32,213 bases of DNA, taken from assembly GCA_016937255.1 (NCBI GenBank), contig JAFGWG010000147.1, forward strand, positions 1 through 32,213, given 5' to 3'. A program made the position numbers and the translations under genes. The notes under the pieces are model-generated. The model searched no databases and was not told the DNA's origin. It saw only the letters and a program-made list of their open reading frames with translations. This document shows positions 1 to 10,200 of the stretch, piece after piece. This DNA is from Bacteroidales bacterium (GTDB lineage: Bacteria > Bacteroidota > Bacteroidia > Bacteroidales > DTU049). Numbering within the stretch: position 1 is the first letter of the stretch; each line of letters begins with the position of its first letter.

Positions 1-60
1 AAAATGATGACTTGTCGTCATTTTGAATATCCGTCTAAATGAAGTATGATGCTAGTCAAA

Positions 61-265
61 AGCCATCCGTGAATCTGTGGCAAAAAAATCGTGGATAGGC
101 AATAAATTTTGAGCTTACAACACAAATTGATTATTAATAGCCACTGATGCACCGATGCAATTTCCTTGGTTTTTACTTCAATGAATACGGATATACATTA
201 TAATTGCAAGCAATAATAATGCATCACTGATTGGTGAATAATTTAATCTATGAATCTGTGGCGAA
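61..265. repeat. Degenerate dispersed intergenic repeat
   Basis: GAATCTGTGGC occurs at 71-81 and again at 252-262. Between them lie related phrases such as 'gccactgatgca' and 'gcatcactgattgg'. I recall similar wording (an 'ATCCGTGAATCTGTGGC' style) as a dispersed intergenic repeat in this phylum, but cannot verify that here. No convincing gene was found in 1-437; the stretch is otherwise AT-rich and featureless. Confidence 0.4.
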
Positions 266-437
266 TAGTATTTTTAATGCTCTATAATCATCGCCCTACT
301 CCAATCTATTGACATTTTTTATTATTTTTTGTCGTTAAAATATGGGCATAAATCGGGAGATAAATGCTTTCTGCCAAGTTATCGAATTATGTCGATGCGA
401 AACGCTCATTTTTCTGTAAAAGCTATTTATTTTCTAT

Positions 438-445
438 TAAATTTG
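438..445 (+). promoter_or_regulatory. -7 box of the POT transporter promoter
   Basis: TAAATTTG matches the Bacteroidetes TAnnTTTG consensus and lies 28 nt before the ATG at 474. No clear -33 TTG is present at the usual 17-23 nt spacing. Confidence 0.5.
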
Positions 446-473
446 CAGACTAAATGCTTTAAATTCAGAAATT

Positions 474-2012
474 ATGTTTAAAGGACACCCAAAAGGACTC
501 ATCGCAGCTGCCCTTGCTAATATGGGCGAGCGATTTGGATTCTACACCATGATGGCAATTCTTGTATTGTTTCTACAGGCTAAATTTGGCTTGAGTGGCA
601 CAAATGCAGGATTGATTTATTCCATCTTCTATTTTTCAATTTACATTCTAGCCTTTGTTGGAGGTTTAATTGCCGACAGAACCAGAAAGTATAAGGGAAC
701 CATTTTAATGGGTATTCTTGTAATGGCGTTAGGATATATTATTCTATCCATTCCTACACCTACACCGGTTCCAAATCAGACCTTATTCTTGATTCTGTCT
801 TGTTTCGGTTTATTCACTATTGCTTTTGGTAATGGTTTGTTTAAAGGTAACCTTCAGGCTCTCGTAGGTCAGATGTATGACAATGAAAAGTATGGTAAAA
901 ATCGTGACAACGGTTTTTCTTTGTTCTACATGTTTATCAATGTTGGTGCTCTCTTTGCCCCTTTTATGGCCGTTGGTATGAGAAACGGTTGGTTGCAAAG
1001 TCATGGACTAGGATACAATTCTGATCTTCCTGAATTATGTCATTCTTATTTAGATGGAACCATTTCTGGCGATGCAATGACCAGATTAAGCACACTTGCT
1101 ACTGAAGTTTCTAGTGGTCCTGTAACAAGCATGGATGCTTTTGTAAACAACTACTTAAATGTATTTACAACAGGTTTCCATTATGCATTTGCAATTTCGT
1201 TAGGTGCCATGGCAATTTCTCTGATTGTTTATCTAGTAAACAAGAAGTTCTTCCCCAATCCTGCTCCTAAAGTTTCTAAAGAAGAAGCTGCTAAAGATAC
1301 CAGCGTTGTACAAATGGATGCTAAAGAAATCAAGCAGAGAATTTATGCTCTTATTGCTGTTTTTGGCGTTGTAATTTTCTTCTGGTTCTCCTTCCATCAA
1401 AACGGACTTACACTTACGTATTTTGCAAAGGATTATACTGATTTAAGCGGAATATCGATAGACCTCGGCTTTGTGACAATTGTCGGGGCGGAAATATTCC
1501 AATCGATAAACCCAATCTTTATTGTACTTCTCACACCAATTATTATTGGAATATTTGGCTGGCTAAGAGCCAAAGGGAAGGAACCTTCAACTCCAAGAAA
1601 GATTGCCATTGGTATGTTTATCGCTGCATTAGCTTATGTTCTTATGGCGTTTGGGTCATTTGACTTACCGCTCAAAGATGAGGTAACCGCAATGGGTGGT
1701 CTCGAGGCTTCTCAGCGTGTAACACCATTCCTGCTAATTGGAACTTATTTCATTCTCACATTGGCTGAACTCTTTATCAGTCCCCTTGGAATTTCATTTG
1801 TGTCTAAAGTAGCTCCACCTCACCTTCAGGGTGTAATGCAAGGTGGCTGGCTTGGTGCAACTGCACTGGGTAACCAATTGCTCTTTATCGGTGCTATTTT
1901 ATACGATAGTGTTCCAATCTGGATGACATGGAGTGTATTCGTTGTAGCTTGTCTTATTTCTATGTTCACAATGATCTTTATGCTGAAATGGCTTGAGCGT
2001 GTTGCCAAGTAA
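474..2012 (+). CDS. POT/PTR2-family proton-dependent oligopeptide transporter
   Basis: A 512-residue inner-membrane protein of the major facilitator superfamily, predicted to import di- and tripeptides with protons. Its N-terminus has the family block ERFGFYTMMAILVLFLQ in the first helix. The second family signature, around residues 121-160, reads FGNGLFKGNLQALVG followed by FSLFYMFINVGALFAPF. About 12-14 hydrophobic segments run through the protein, and the length is normal for bacterial POTs. The usual ExxER motif of helix 1 reads NMGER, so the first Glu is replaced by Asn; I believe this is a trait of a Bacteroidales subgroup rather than damage. The gene stands alone between its own promoter and a strong terminator. 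The family call is secure; the substrate is inferred. Confidence 0.93.
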   Translation: MFKGHPKGLIAAALANMGERFGFYTMMAILVLFLQAKFGLSGTNAGLIYSIFYFSIYILAFVGGLIADRTRKYKGTILMGILVMALGYIILSIPTPTPVPNQTLFLILSCFGLFTIAFGNGLFKGNLQALVGQMYDNEKYGKNRDNGFSLFYMFINVGALFAPFMAVGMRNGWLQSHGLGYNSDLPELCHSYLDGTISGDAMTRLSTLATEVSSGPVTSMDAFVNNYLNVFTTGFHYAFAISLGAMAISLIVYLVNKKFFPNPAPKVSKEEAAKDTSVVQMDAKEIKQRIYALIAVFGVVIFFWFSFHQNGLTLTYFAKDYTDLSGISIDLGFVTIVGAEIFQSINPIFIVLLTPIIIGIFGWLRAKGKEPSTPRKIAIGMFIAALAYVLMAFGSFDLPLKDEVTAMGGLEASQRVTPFLLIGTYFILTLAELFISPLGISFVSKVAPPHLQGVMQGGWLGATALGNQLLFIGAILYDSVPIWMTWSVFVVACLISMFTMIFMLKWLERVAK

Positions 2013-2040
2013 TTGTCAGACATTATAAATCTTTACACTA

Positions 2041-2070
2041 AAGGCTGTTGAATTTCAACGGCCTTTTTTT
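2041..2070 (+). terminator. Rho-independent terminator of the POT gene
   Basis: A 12-bp stem (AAGGCTGTTGAA pairing with TTCAACGGCCTT, one G-U pair) with a very short loop is followed by a run of seven T. It starts 28 nt after the stop codon. Confidence 0.85.
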
Positions 2071-2077
2071 ATATTTG
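2070..2077 (+). promoter_or_regulatory. -7 box of the secreted hydrolase promoter
   Basis: TATATTTG is a perfect TAnnTTTG match that begins in the T-run of the preceding terminator, 22 nt before the ATG at 2100. Confidence 0.5.
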
Positions 2078-2099
2078 AACAATAATTTAAACTGCTGGT

Positions 2100-3245
2100 A
2101 TGAAAATTTTATTTCTTCTTTTGTTTACATTGATTAGCGTACAGCTTTTCTCTCAATATGCTATTGGGCATAGGCAAATTACTTTCAACGATCCTTCTCG
2201 TTCTCGAAATATCGATTGTGAAGTGTATTATCCTGCAGCAGTAGCCGGCGATGATGTGGCTTGTGCATCGGGGTCATTCCCGGTCATTATTTTTGGACAC
2301 GGCTTCAGTATGGGTGTTGATGCCTATGATAATTTTGTCGATACTTTGGTGCCCAGAGGATATCTTATTGTATTACCCGCTACAGAAGCAGGAACTATTG
2401 GGGTTGATCATGAGGATTTTGGTCTCGATTTGCGGTTTTTAAATGAGGAAATTAAATCGGAAGCCACCACCAATGCTTCATTTTTCCTTTACGGTCATTT
2501 TAATGGAAATACAGCTTTAGCAGGGCATAGTATGGGCGGCGGTTCTTCGTTCCTGGCAGCTGAAAACAATACCAATATTAATTGTCTTTTTAATTTTGCC
2601 GCAGCCGAAACCACTCCATCAGCGGTAAGTGCGGCGGCTAATATTTCTGTCCCGGTTCTGGTTTTTGAGGGAGAAAATGATGGTGTTGCGCCTCCTGCCT
2701 CTCATCAAGAACTAATGTATAATGCACTTACAACTTCTTGTAGGTATAAAGTGATTATTCTTGGCGGAGGCCATTGTTATTTTGCAAATTATAATCTGGC
2801 ATGTTCTACAGGTGAATTTTTTACCAGTCCACAACCTACTATCGATAGGGCTGAACAGCATGATTGTCAGTTTGATATGCTTTTGCCTTTTCTTGATTGG
2901 CAGCTCAATGGAAATTCTTCTGCAAAAACACTGTTTGAAGATAGTTTGCAGAATTCGCCCAGAGTATCGGCTACGTTTTCTTGCCCATCCGTTGGGATTG
3001 AGAACAACATGACTGAAATGCAGATTTATCCTAATCCAGCATCAGAATTTTTGAATATTGAATTGCCTCAAACTAGCAATTTTGACATGGAAGTATTTGA
3101 TATGCAGGGAAATATAGTGATGTGTACATCTTTTTCACAGACAAATAGAATTCAGTTGAATCTTTCTGGTATTGCTAAAGGAATGTATCTTCTTAGTGTA
3201 AATTCCCGTGATTTCCATTTAATCCATACTTTTGTGCTGCAATAA
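2100..3245 (+). CDS. Secreted alpha/beta hydrolase with T9SS type A sorting domain
   Basis: A 381-residue secreted protein. Residues 1-19 (MKILFLLLFTLISVQLFSQ) form a signal peptide. Residues 35-275 form an alpha/beta hydrolase of the dienelactone-hydrolase/chlorophyllase/cutinase-like group: an oxyanion-type loop FGHGFS near 65-70, the nucleophile elbow GHSMGG with Ser144, a likely acid Asp in EGENDGVAPP, and a likely His in LGGGHCYF. The last ~80 residues (IYPNPASEFLNIEL ... GMYLLSVN) are a T9SS type A C-terminal domain, so the enzyme should be exported by the Por system and anchored or released at the cell surface. The Cys-rich core suggests disulfides. The ester substrate cannot be told from sequence. 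The radical SAM gene follows after 10 nt. Confidence 0.88.
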   Translation: MKILFLLLFTLISVQLFSQYAIGHRQITFNDPSRSRNIDCEVYYPAAVAGDDVACASGSFPVIIFGHGFSMGVDAYDNFVDTLVPRGYLIVLPATEAGTIGVDHEDFGLDLRFLNEEIKSEATTNASFFLYGHFNGNTALAGHSMGGGSSFLAAENNTNINCLFNFAAAETTPSAVSAAANISVPVLVFEGENDGVAPPASHQELMYNALTTSCRYKVIILGGGHCYFANYNLACSTGEFFTSPQPTIDRAEQHDCQFDMLLPFLDWQLNGNSSAKTLFEDSLQNSPRVSATFSCPSVGIENNMTEMQIYPNPASEFLNIELPQTSNFDMEVFDMQGNIVMCTSFSQTNRIQLNLSGIAKGMYLLSVNSRDFHLIHTFVLQ

Positions 3246-3255
3246 GCAGTGCAAA

Positions 3256-4194
3256 ATGATTCAATTTCTTGGCGACCGACCTTATAATTCCTTATCTGTT
3301 CACTTGCGTGAAAAGAATAAACACCGTTTGCAGAAAATTTCTGTAAATGCCGGATTTACATGCCCAAATCGTGATGGAAAAGTTGCCACTGGCGGTTGTT
3401 CGTTTTGTAATAATAAAGCGTTCAATCCTTCGTATTGCGATTCTGCCAAAAGTGTAAAAACTCAGGTAGAGGAGGGATTGTCTTTTCTGCGTAAGCGGTA
3501 TAAAAATGCAGGTGAATTTATTGTGTATTTTCAGCCCTATTCCAATACGTATGCAAGTGTAAGTGAGTTGGAAAGATTGTGGGTAGAAGCGTTAAGTATT
3601 CCGGAAGTATCTGGCATTGTGGTGAGTACACGTCCCGACTGCATCGATGAGAAAAAACTTCAAGTTTTATCGGACTTATCAAAATCGCACCATGTTTTTT
3701 TGGAAATGGGTATTGAGAGTGTATATGATAATAGTCTGAAGCGCATGAATCGGGGGCATAATTTTCAAACCGCTGTAAAAGCTTTTGAGATGACAGCCCA
3801 ATATGATTTGTTCACCACAGGACATTATATTTTGGGTTTGCCTGGCGAGAGCAGGGAAGAGATGCTGAAAAGTGCAGGGATATTATCTGAAATTCCAATG
3901 AATGCCATTAAGCTTCATCAATTACAGATTGTAAAAGGCACTGCTATGGCCGATGATTTTCAAGAGAATCCTTCCGACTATCATCTTTTTGAAAGAGAGG
4001 AATATATTGATTTTGTAGTTGCTTTTTGTGAAAGATTACGCCCGGATTTGCTTATAGACCGTTTTGCCGGAGAAGTTCCTTTGCCATATTTGATAGCTCC
4101 AAATTGGGGGCTATTTAGATATGACCAAATTATGCAGATGATTGAGAAGAGGTTTTATGAGAAGAATGCATGGCAGGGTAAACTATTTGAATAA
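3256..4194 (+). CDS. YhcC-type radical SAM protein (TIGR01212 family)
   Basis: A 312-residue cytosolic radical SAM protein. The 4Fe-4S motif is the unusual C-x11-C-x2-C of this family (Cys36, Cys48 and Cys51 in CPNRDG...GGCSFC) rather than CxxxCxxC. Downstream are the SAM-binding blocks QPYSNTYA, STRPDCID, EMGIES and HYILGLPGE, typical of YhcC and Elp3-like enzymes. I place the start at the ATG of MIQFLGDRPYN. An in-frame ATG at 3232 would lie inside the preceding gene and add eight unconserved residues. The gene is 10 nt downstream of the hydrolase and probably co-transcribed, though a functional link is not obvious. The reaction of the family is not established to my knowledge. Confidence 0.9.
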   Translation: MIQFLGDRPYNSLSVHLREKNKHRLQKISVNAGFTCPNRDGKVATGGCSFCNNKAFNPSYCDSAKSVKTQVEEGLSFLRKRYKNAGEFIVYFQPYSNTYASVSELERLWVEALSIPEVSGIVVSTRPDCIDEKKLQVLSDLSKSHHVFLEMGIESVYDNSLKRMNRGHNFQTAVKAFEMTAQYDLFTTGHYILGLPGESREEMLKSAGILSEIPMNAIKLHQLQIVKGTAMADDFQENPSDYHLFEREEYIDFVVAFCERLRPDLLIDRFAGEVPLPYLIAPNWGLFRYDQIMQMIEKRFYEKNAWQGKLFE

Positions 4195-4224
4195 AAAAAA
4201 GCTGCCCGGAGGCAGCTTTTATAT
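4193..4224. terminator. Bidirectional terminator between convergent genes
   Basis: A perfect 10-bp stem (AAAAGCTGCC / GGCAGCTTTT, 4197-4206 with 4211-4220) closes a CGGA loop. A-runs on the left and T-runs on the right allow termination on both strands. It lies between the radical SAM stop (4194) and the giant gene's stop (4226). Confidence 0.85.
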
Positions 4225-4225
4225 T

Positions 4226-7200
4226 TTAATGAAGAATTGTAAATCTTCGTGTGAGTATTACATCCTCGTATTCGATTGTGTAGAAATAGATTCCTTGTTC
4301 GTAATTAACGGTATTGATTACCAGTTTGTTTATACCAAGTTCACCAGATGTTTCTACGTCGTAAATTATTTCACCAAGAGCATTGCGAACCGTAAATTTA
4401 CATGTTCCGGGTTGAGGTAATGTATAGCGAATTTCGGTTTCATCGTTTGCAGGATTTGGCCTGTTTTGTAGTAGAACAACGCCATTGGCACTGGCACTCT
4501 CAATGCCAGATGTTATGGAAGAGCAAATTTCATCATTACTTGAAACCTGATCACCTACAAGGTTTGTTTTTACGCAGAAGTTGTACTGACTAATTGGCCC
4601 TTGGTAAGTAGTAGTGAAAGTATAATCTACAGAGTCACCACTATTAAGAGTACCTGTCCATACTTCATTAGCCTGTGTAATGGAATTGATTTTATAAATC
4701 ACAGGAATACTTGTTAGAGTAGTAAGCCCAAAGTTTTTAATTCTGGCTTGAACAGTAACAGTTTGTCCACTACTTGTTGATGTATTTGGGCTAAGTATAG
4801 CACTAATTCCTGCATCAACATTTGCTTGTCCCATCGGGATGTATAAGCAAGCAGAATCGTTGCTTGGATATGGGTCTCCTGTAACTTTGGTAAAGGCACA
4901 GAGTCTGTAATTTTGTGCAGGTCCGTTATAAGTTGGAGTAAATGCAAAGGTGGTTGTTGCTCCTGGAGCAAGTGAGCCTGTCCATGTACCATTTTGAGGA
5001 GGGTATCCGGTATTAATTGTATAGGTAACAGGAATTGAGGTTAATGTAGTTGACCCAAAGTTTTGGATTGTAACATTAACGTTTATAGGATCTCCGGGTG
5101 TTGTTGCTCCTGTAGGTTGGTCAATGCTTATTACACCAGCATCAACTGGAACTTGTAGTGCAAGAATTTCAATGTCATCTAGCGCGAATCCATTTGCCAC
5201 TATCGTGGAATTGGATTTGAATCCGAATCGAATTTTAACATTGCTCATTCCATTTAGTGAGCTTAATTTAATGAAAGCTGGTTGCCATCCGTTGGTCGGA
5301 GTAGACCAACCAGGAGTAGCACCGGTTATATATGATTCGTACCAGTTTAAGCAATCGGTTTGACCCAATCCGCCAAGCGATAACCAAGTGAATCCATTAT
5401 TTAGTGAATACTGAATAAATCCACCATCTGAATTTTCTTCAGCATCCATCCAGTAGTAGAAACTTAAGTATGCATCATTTATGCCAGCAAATGACATTGT
5501 AGGCATTTCAAGATATGTTTCTATATTATTTGCATAATTTGTAGTTAGCATGGTGGTCCAAACGGAATCACCACTATGAGCATAGTTAATGGTTGATGCA
5601 GTTGGTTTTCCTCTTTGCCAGTATGTGGTTCCTGAAGCAGGGGAGAGTATTGTTCCATTTTCCATGTCATCTTCAAAGAGCACAACAGGTGGTAAACCAT
5701 AGAATTCTCCACAGGTATTGTCGTTGAATGTATTTGAATCGCCGGTTAATACTGTATATGCACAAATATCATTGGCGTCAACTTGAACGGTTACATTGGG
5801 TAGTGTTACCGAAACAGTATCGCCCGGTACAAGAGTTCCATTCCAAGTATATGGAACAGGAGCTCCACTATTGGCAACATATTCAATAGGAATACTATGA
5901 AGAGTATCTGTCCCGAAGTTTTTCACGTCAACTTCAACAGGAATACTGCTTCCTTCACTTTGAATATAATCTGGAGCTGTAATCGCAATTACACCTGCGT
6001 CATTTGGAATTGGAGGAATAATCATAACCATATAGTCTTCTACTTCACCCCATGTCCATGTACCACAAGGACCAGTGTTGAGTTGAGTTCCGCTTTCACG
6101 AAATGCAACACGAACCCGGGTTAGGCCTAAGTGAGGGTTTGATGGGATGGTAAAAGTGCCAAAAGCTGTACTGGAAGATAGTGTTGATGCACCATAAACC
6201 AATTCGCCAACATCGTCAAAATCTCCATCGTAATTATAATCAATAAATACATTTACCCAGCAGGAGTATTGATATGAATAGCCTGGTGCAAAGTCACTCA
6301 TTACAGAAATGTCATATGTTGCATTTGGTGCTACAATAAATGGAGGTAATGAGGTATAATCTGTATACATTGCTCCGGTAGCTGCATTTGTATATACAGT
6401 CGTCCCAATGCCAAGCCCTGTTAGGTCTTCATATGATCCTGATGTAGCATTAGCGGCACAATAAATCAACATTGAGTTTGTAACAGTTTTAAAAGCAGTA
6501 TCGTTAACCAATGTAGTGTCGCTAGATAAAGTTGTATAAGCAGCTAGATTATAAGTAGTATAAGCGCTTAAGTCAGCACCAGCACCAAAGTTAAAGGTAA
6601 TGGAGTCGCCTGCATGAAGGGTAGTTGTTATCGTGTCTGTAATGATAGTTGTTCCATTAATACTTAGATTAACAGGAATTGTATTCTGATCAGATGATCC
6701 CCAGTTTACTACTCTTATTGAAATGGGTTCTGAGTTTGTTAGATCTATACCAGAATTTGGATTTATTATTTCAATTACACCAACATCATCACTAGGGAAT
6801 CCGGTTATAAATACAGTGTCTTCACTAATTGATCCAGGACAGCCTTCTTTGCTTATTTTAACTTCATCGATATACCATCCAGTGCCTTGAATACTTCCAT
6901 CACTGGAAAATGCAAATGCAACTTCCAATGTAGTAGCGCCATTCAGTGGAATTTTGCCTGTAGATATCATGTAGCCTGAACTACTGCCGCTAAAAACCCC
7001 AACAGTGGGACCATAGGCACAGCTTGCGAAAGGATCGACGCTGAGACCTGCAGAGCCTGTATATAACCCGCTTGTTGGTGTGAAATGCGTCCAAGCACCT
7101 CCATCAATTCTATAGGCCACATAACCTTTATCACAACAACTTTCGGTTTCAAACTTATGTCTGAATTCTAAAGAAACAGAATCACCAAACACAGGTAATG

Positions 7201-10200
7201 GAGGAGAAATAAGTACTGCACTGGATGTTGTTGAAGGATCAATCATGAATGCAGTTCCATTACCACCATCAGGATCATAAGCCCAGTTGTATGTTGTGTA
7301 TGAAGGACAAGGTGTTGAGCCGATCCAGCCTTGAAGGTCAGTGTCAAATGAATAAATGTATTCAACTCCTGATGTAGAAGCTACATAATAAATAGTTGTA
7401 TCATACAAAATAGGAGTTGTAAATGAACTTCCTGTATGAAGAAGCTGTGTTAATAATGCATCTGCATACCATTGAATGGTATCTGAGCTTGTGGCATTAA
7501 GGGTTGTAGAAGTCCCATAAGGAGTAGTTGCATTACTTACTGTAACAGGCTGTGGAGAGTGAAGTGAAATAATAGTATAGTTTATGCTGTCATTCGTTTG
7601 TATGGGGTCACCTGTAATATTTACATAGAATTCAAAATTGAATACACTATCTGTAGATCCAGCAGTTAAATCAACGGTAGTGCTAAAAGTGAAAACAATA
7701 GTGTCACCCGGAGGAATAGGAGTTCCAACTACTTGAGAAACAGGTCCAGTGCCATTTATGGTATAGAAAGCTGTAAGACCACTATTTATGGTGTCAATCC
7801 CATTATTGGAAATTTTAATGTTAACACTGTCAACTCCCAGTGAACAGCCTCCAAGTGGAGAGATCACTGATGTAATAATTGCATCATATGGTGGAGGAGT
7901 AAATTCATCTGCACCCATATCTGGGTTTGTTAAACTTCTTATATCACCGTCAATATCTACGGTAATACCAATTGGAGATCCAAGGTTATTCAAAGGTGCC
8001 GTAATAGTGTGTAAGTCATTCATTCCAAAGAAATTTGGATAAATACTTACAGAGTTTCCATCTTGAGAAGTAGCCGTTTGCCATGCAGCCAAATTTACAC
8101 GGTTAGCGCTGTTATAATACCCCAAATTAGTGCCTTGGCTGTAAAGGTCATTATAATTCGAAGTAATGCTTGTGGTAGTTGAATAAATGGCATAACCAGC
8201 ACCTAAATTACTTAAAATATTATTGATCAGCACATGGTTTGTTCCACCTACAAGATACAAAGCTCTACTGGTAGTATTGGTGCTATAAGAATTAATGGAG
8301 TTGTAGTAGAAATTATTGTAATAAGATGTATTGCAATAAAAAGCATAAGAAGTTGTTGTGCCCCCAATACTAATGAAGTTATTATTGATTTCATTTTGTG
8401 TAGTGGCATCACCATCACAATAGTATAAGTAAACACCATAATATTGTGGAACATATATTTCATTTTCAGACAAAACAACTTTGTCATTGTAGTATAATCC
8501 AAGACCATAGGGGCTACCATAAGTAGTATTTGTTTTTATAGTATTGTTTTTTATTTGGAAACCATCTTGATAATAACTATAAATACCAAAGTAATAGAAA
8601 TTTTCTAAGAGATTATTTTCAAAAACATTACCTGATTCAAGTAAAACAGAAGAACTTCCATACATATAAAGTCCATAGGAGTTATTGTACATTTTGTTGT
8701 TTCTGATTACCAAATTGGTGTCCTTGGAAGAACTATAATTATAAATGTGAGTCAGGTCAGAAGAAGTGCTTGATACAACCGGGCCATTAAAAATATTAGA
8801 ATCAACTAATATATTGTTGGTTGAGTTGTTAATTACAATAGACCTAGCATATGATGAACTTCTTGGCTCAAATGTTAAATTCTTAAAAGCCATGAAACTT
8901 GCACCATTCAAATTGATTATATAGTTATTGCCAGTACTAGTTGCTGAATCTGTGAGAATAACATCTGTAGCATTCCCAGTTGATGATTGAAAAATAACCC
9001 ATGCGGTATCTGCCCCGCCTGGTATTGTGCTGAAAGTAAGCAATTCGTTGTATGTTCCAGGCACAATATTAAATATTGTTGTATCACTGATTCCACAATA
9101 GCTTAATGCGTTTTGAACCTCACTAAAATACTGAAAGTTTGTGCCACCAGTAGGTGATAACGGGTCGATAGTGTAATCTCCAGCTAAAATACCGGGGCAT
9201 ACAAAATAGCTTTTATTCACTGTGTCGTTCAATGGTTGTTCATCTGCAAAACCGTCAGGATCCGTAGAATAGACTCTAATATTGTTAATACCAGGGTTTG
9301 TAAATGATACAGAACCAAGTGTGATTTCAGTTGAACTTTGATCCTGCAATAGTGATCCAACCCAACTATATGGAGTTTGCGGTACTCCATTCACTTCCCA
9401 ATGTATTGTTAAGTTGGTAAGTGTATCTGAACCAAGGTTTTTAATGATTGTTTTAACGTTGTATGGAGTGCTAATTGTAGGAATTGGGCTTGTTAAAGGC
9501 TCTGTAATACTAACAACCGAAGCATCATGCACATTATTGTTAATTTGAAATGCGATTTTAATATTTGGTCGGCTATATGTTAAATATCCTGTGGTAGGTA
9601 GTGATACATCAGAATAAGCATAAACATCTTTATAAGATGGGGTTGTGCTTGTATACTTAAATGTAGGGTAGCCGCTGTAATAGGATCCGTCATTATTAAC
9701 CCAAACAACATGAAGATGATCGATGCCGTTATAATAATATGGTGTAGATAAAGCTATTTTACTCCATCCTGTAGCAGTGAAAGTGTAAGTCCCATCAAAA
9801 ATCTTTGTCATTAATGTTGTATCTGGTAAGCTTGTTGAGGATAATAAACTATCGCCAGTATACAAATATATTTGTTGGTTGTCAAATGTGTGAGGAGCAG
9901 TTACTGTTGCTACTTCAAAGAAGATGGAATCGATTACACCACTCGTGGCAATCTCAGTATTTGAGTATACAATATCACTCCAAGAATAATTATATAATCC
10001 ATTCACAGGTGAGGAGTATGATGAACTTGTTCCTGTACCAATAATAACAATTGGAGGGGCTTGTTTGATGTAAAATGAATCAATAGGTGTTGTTGCCATA
10101 TTTGCAGATGCAGAAAGGTCGATAGCAACGATATGGTAATCAACGTGAGTGTTATACGCTTGAGCGGGAATGTCAACACTAAATGTATCCGGAGCAGCAG

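Noticed and set aside
361-460. Direct repeat TAAATGCTTT at 361-370 and 451-460 as a regulatory site
   Set aside because: A 10-nt AT-rich repeat is easily expected by chance and the second copy lies after the predicted -7 box.
3232-3255. Longer start of the radical SAM gene
   Set aside because: It overlaps the preceding stop and adds eight residues (MCCNKQCK) that do not look like family sequence; the ATG at 3256 begins the conserved part.
8234-8520. Open frames on both strands within the giant gene's beta-helix region
   Set aside because: They are shadow frames of repetitive AT-rich coding sequence, with no start context, family signature or promoter.
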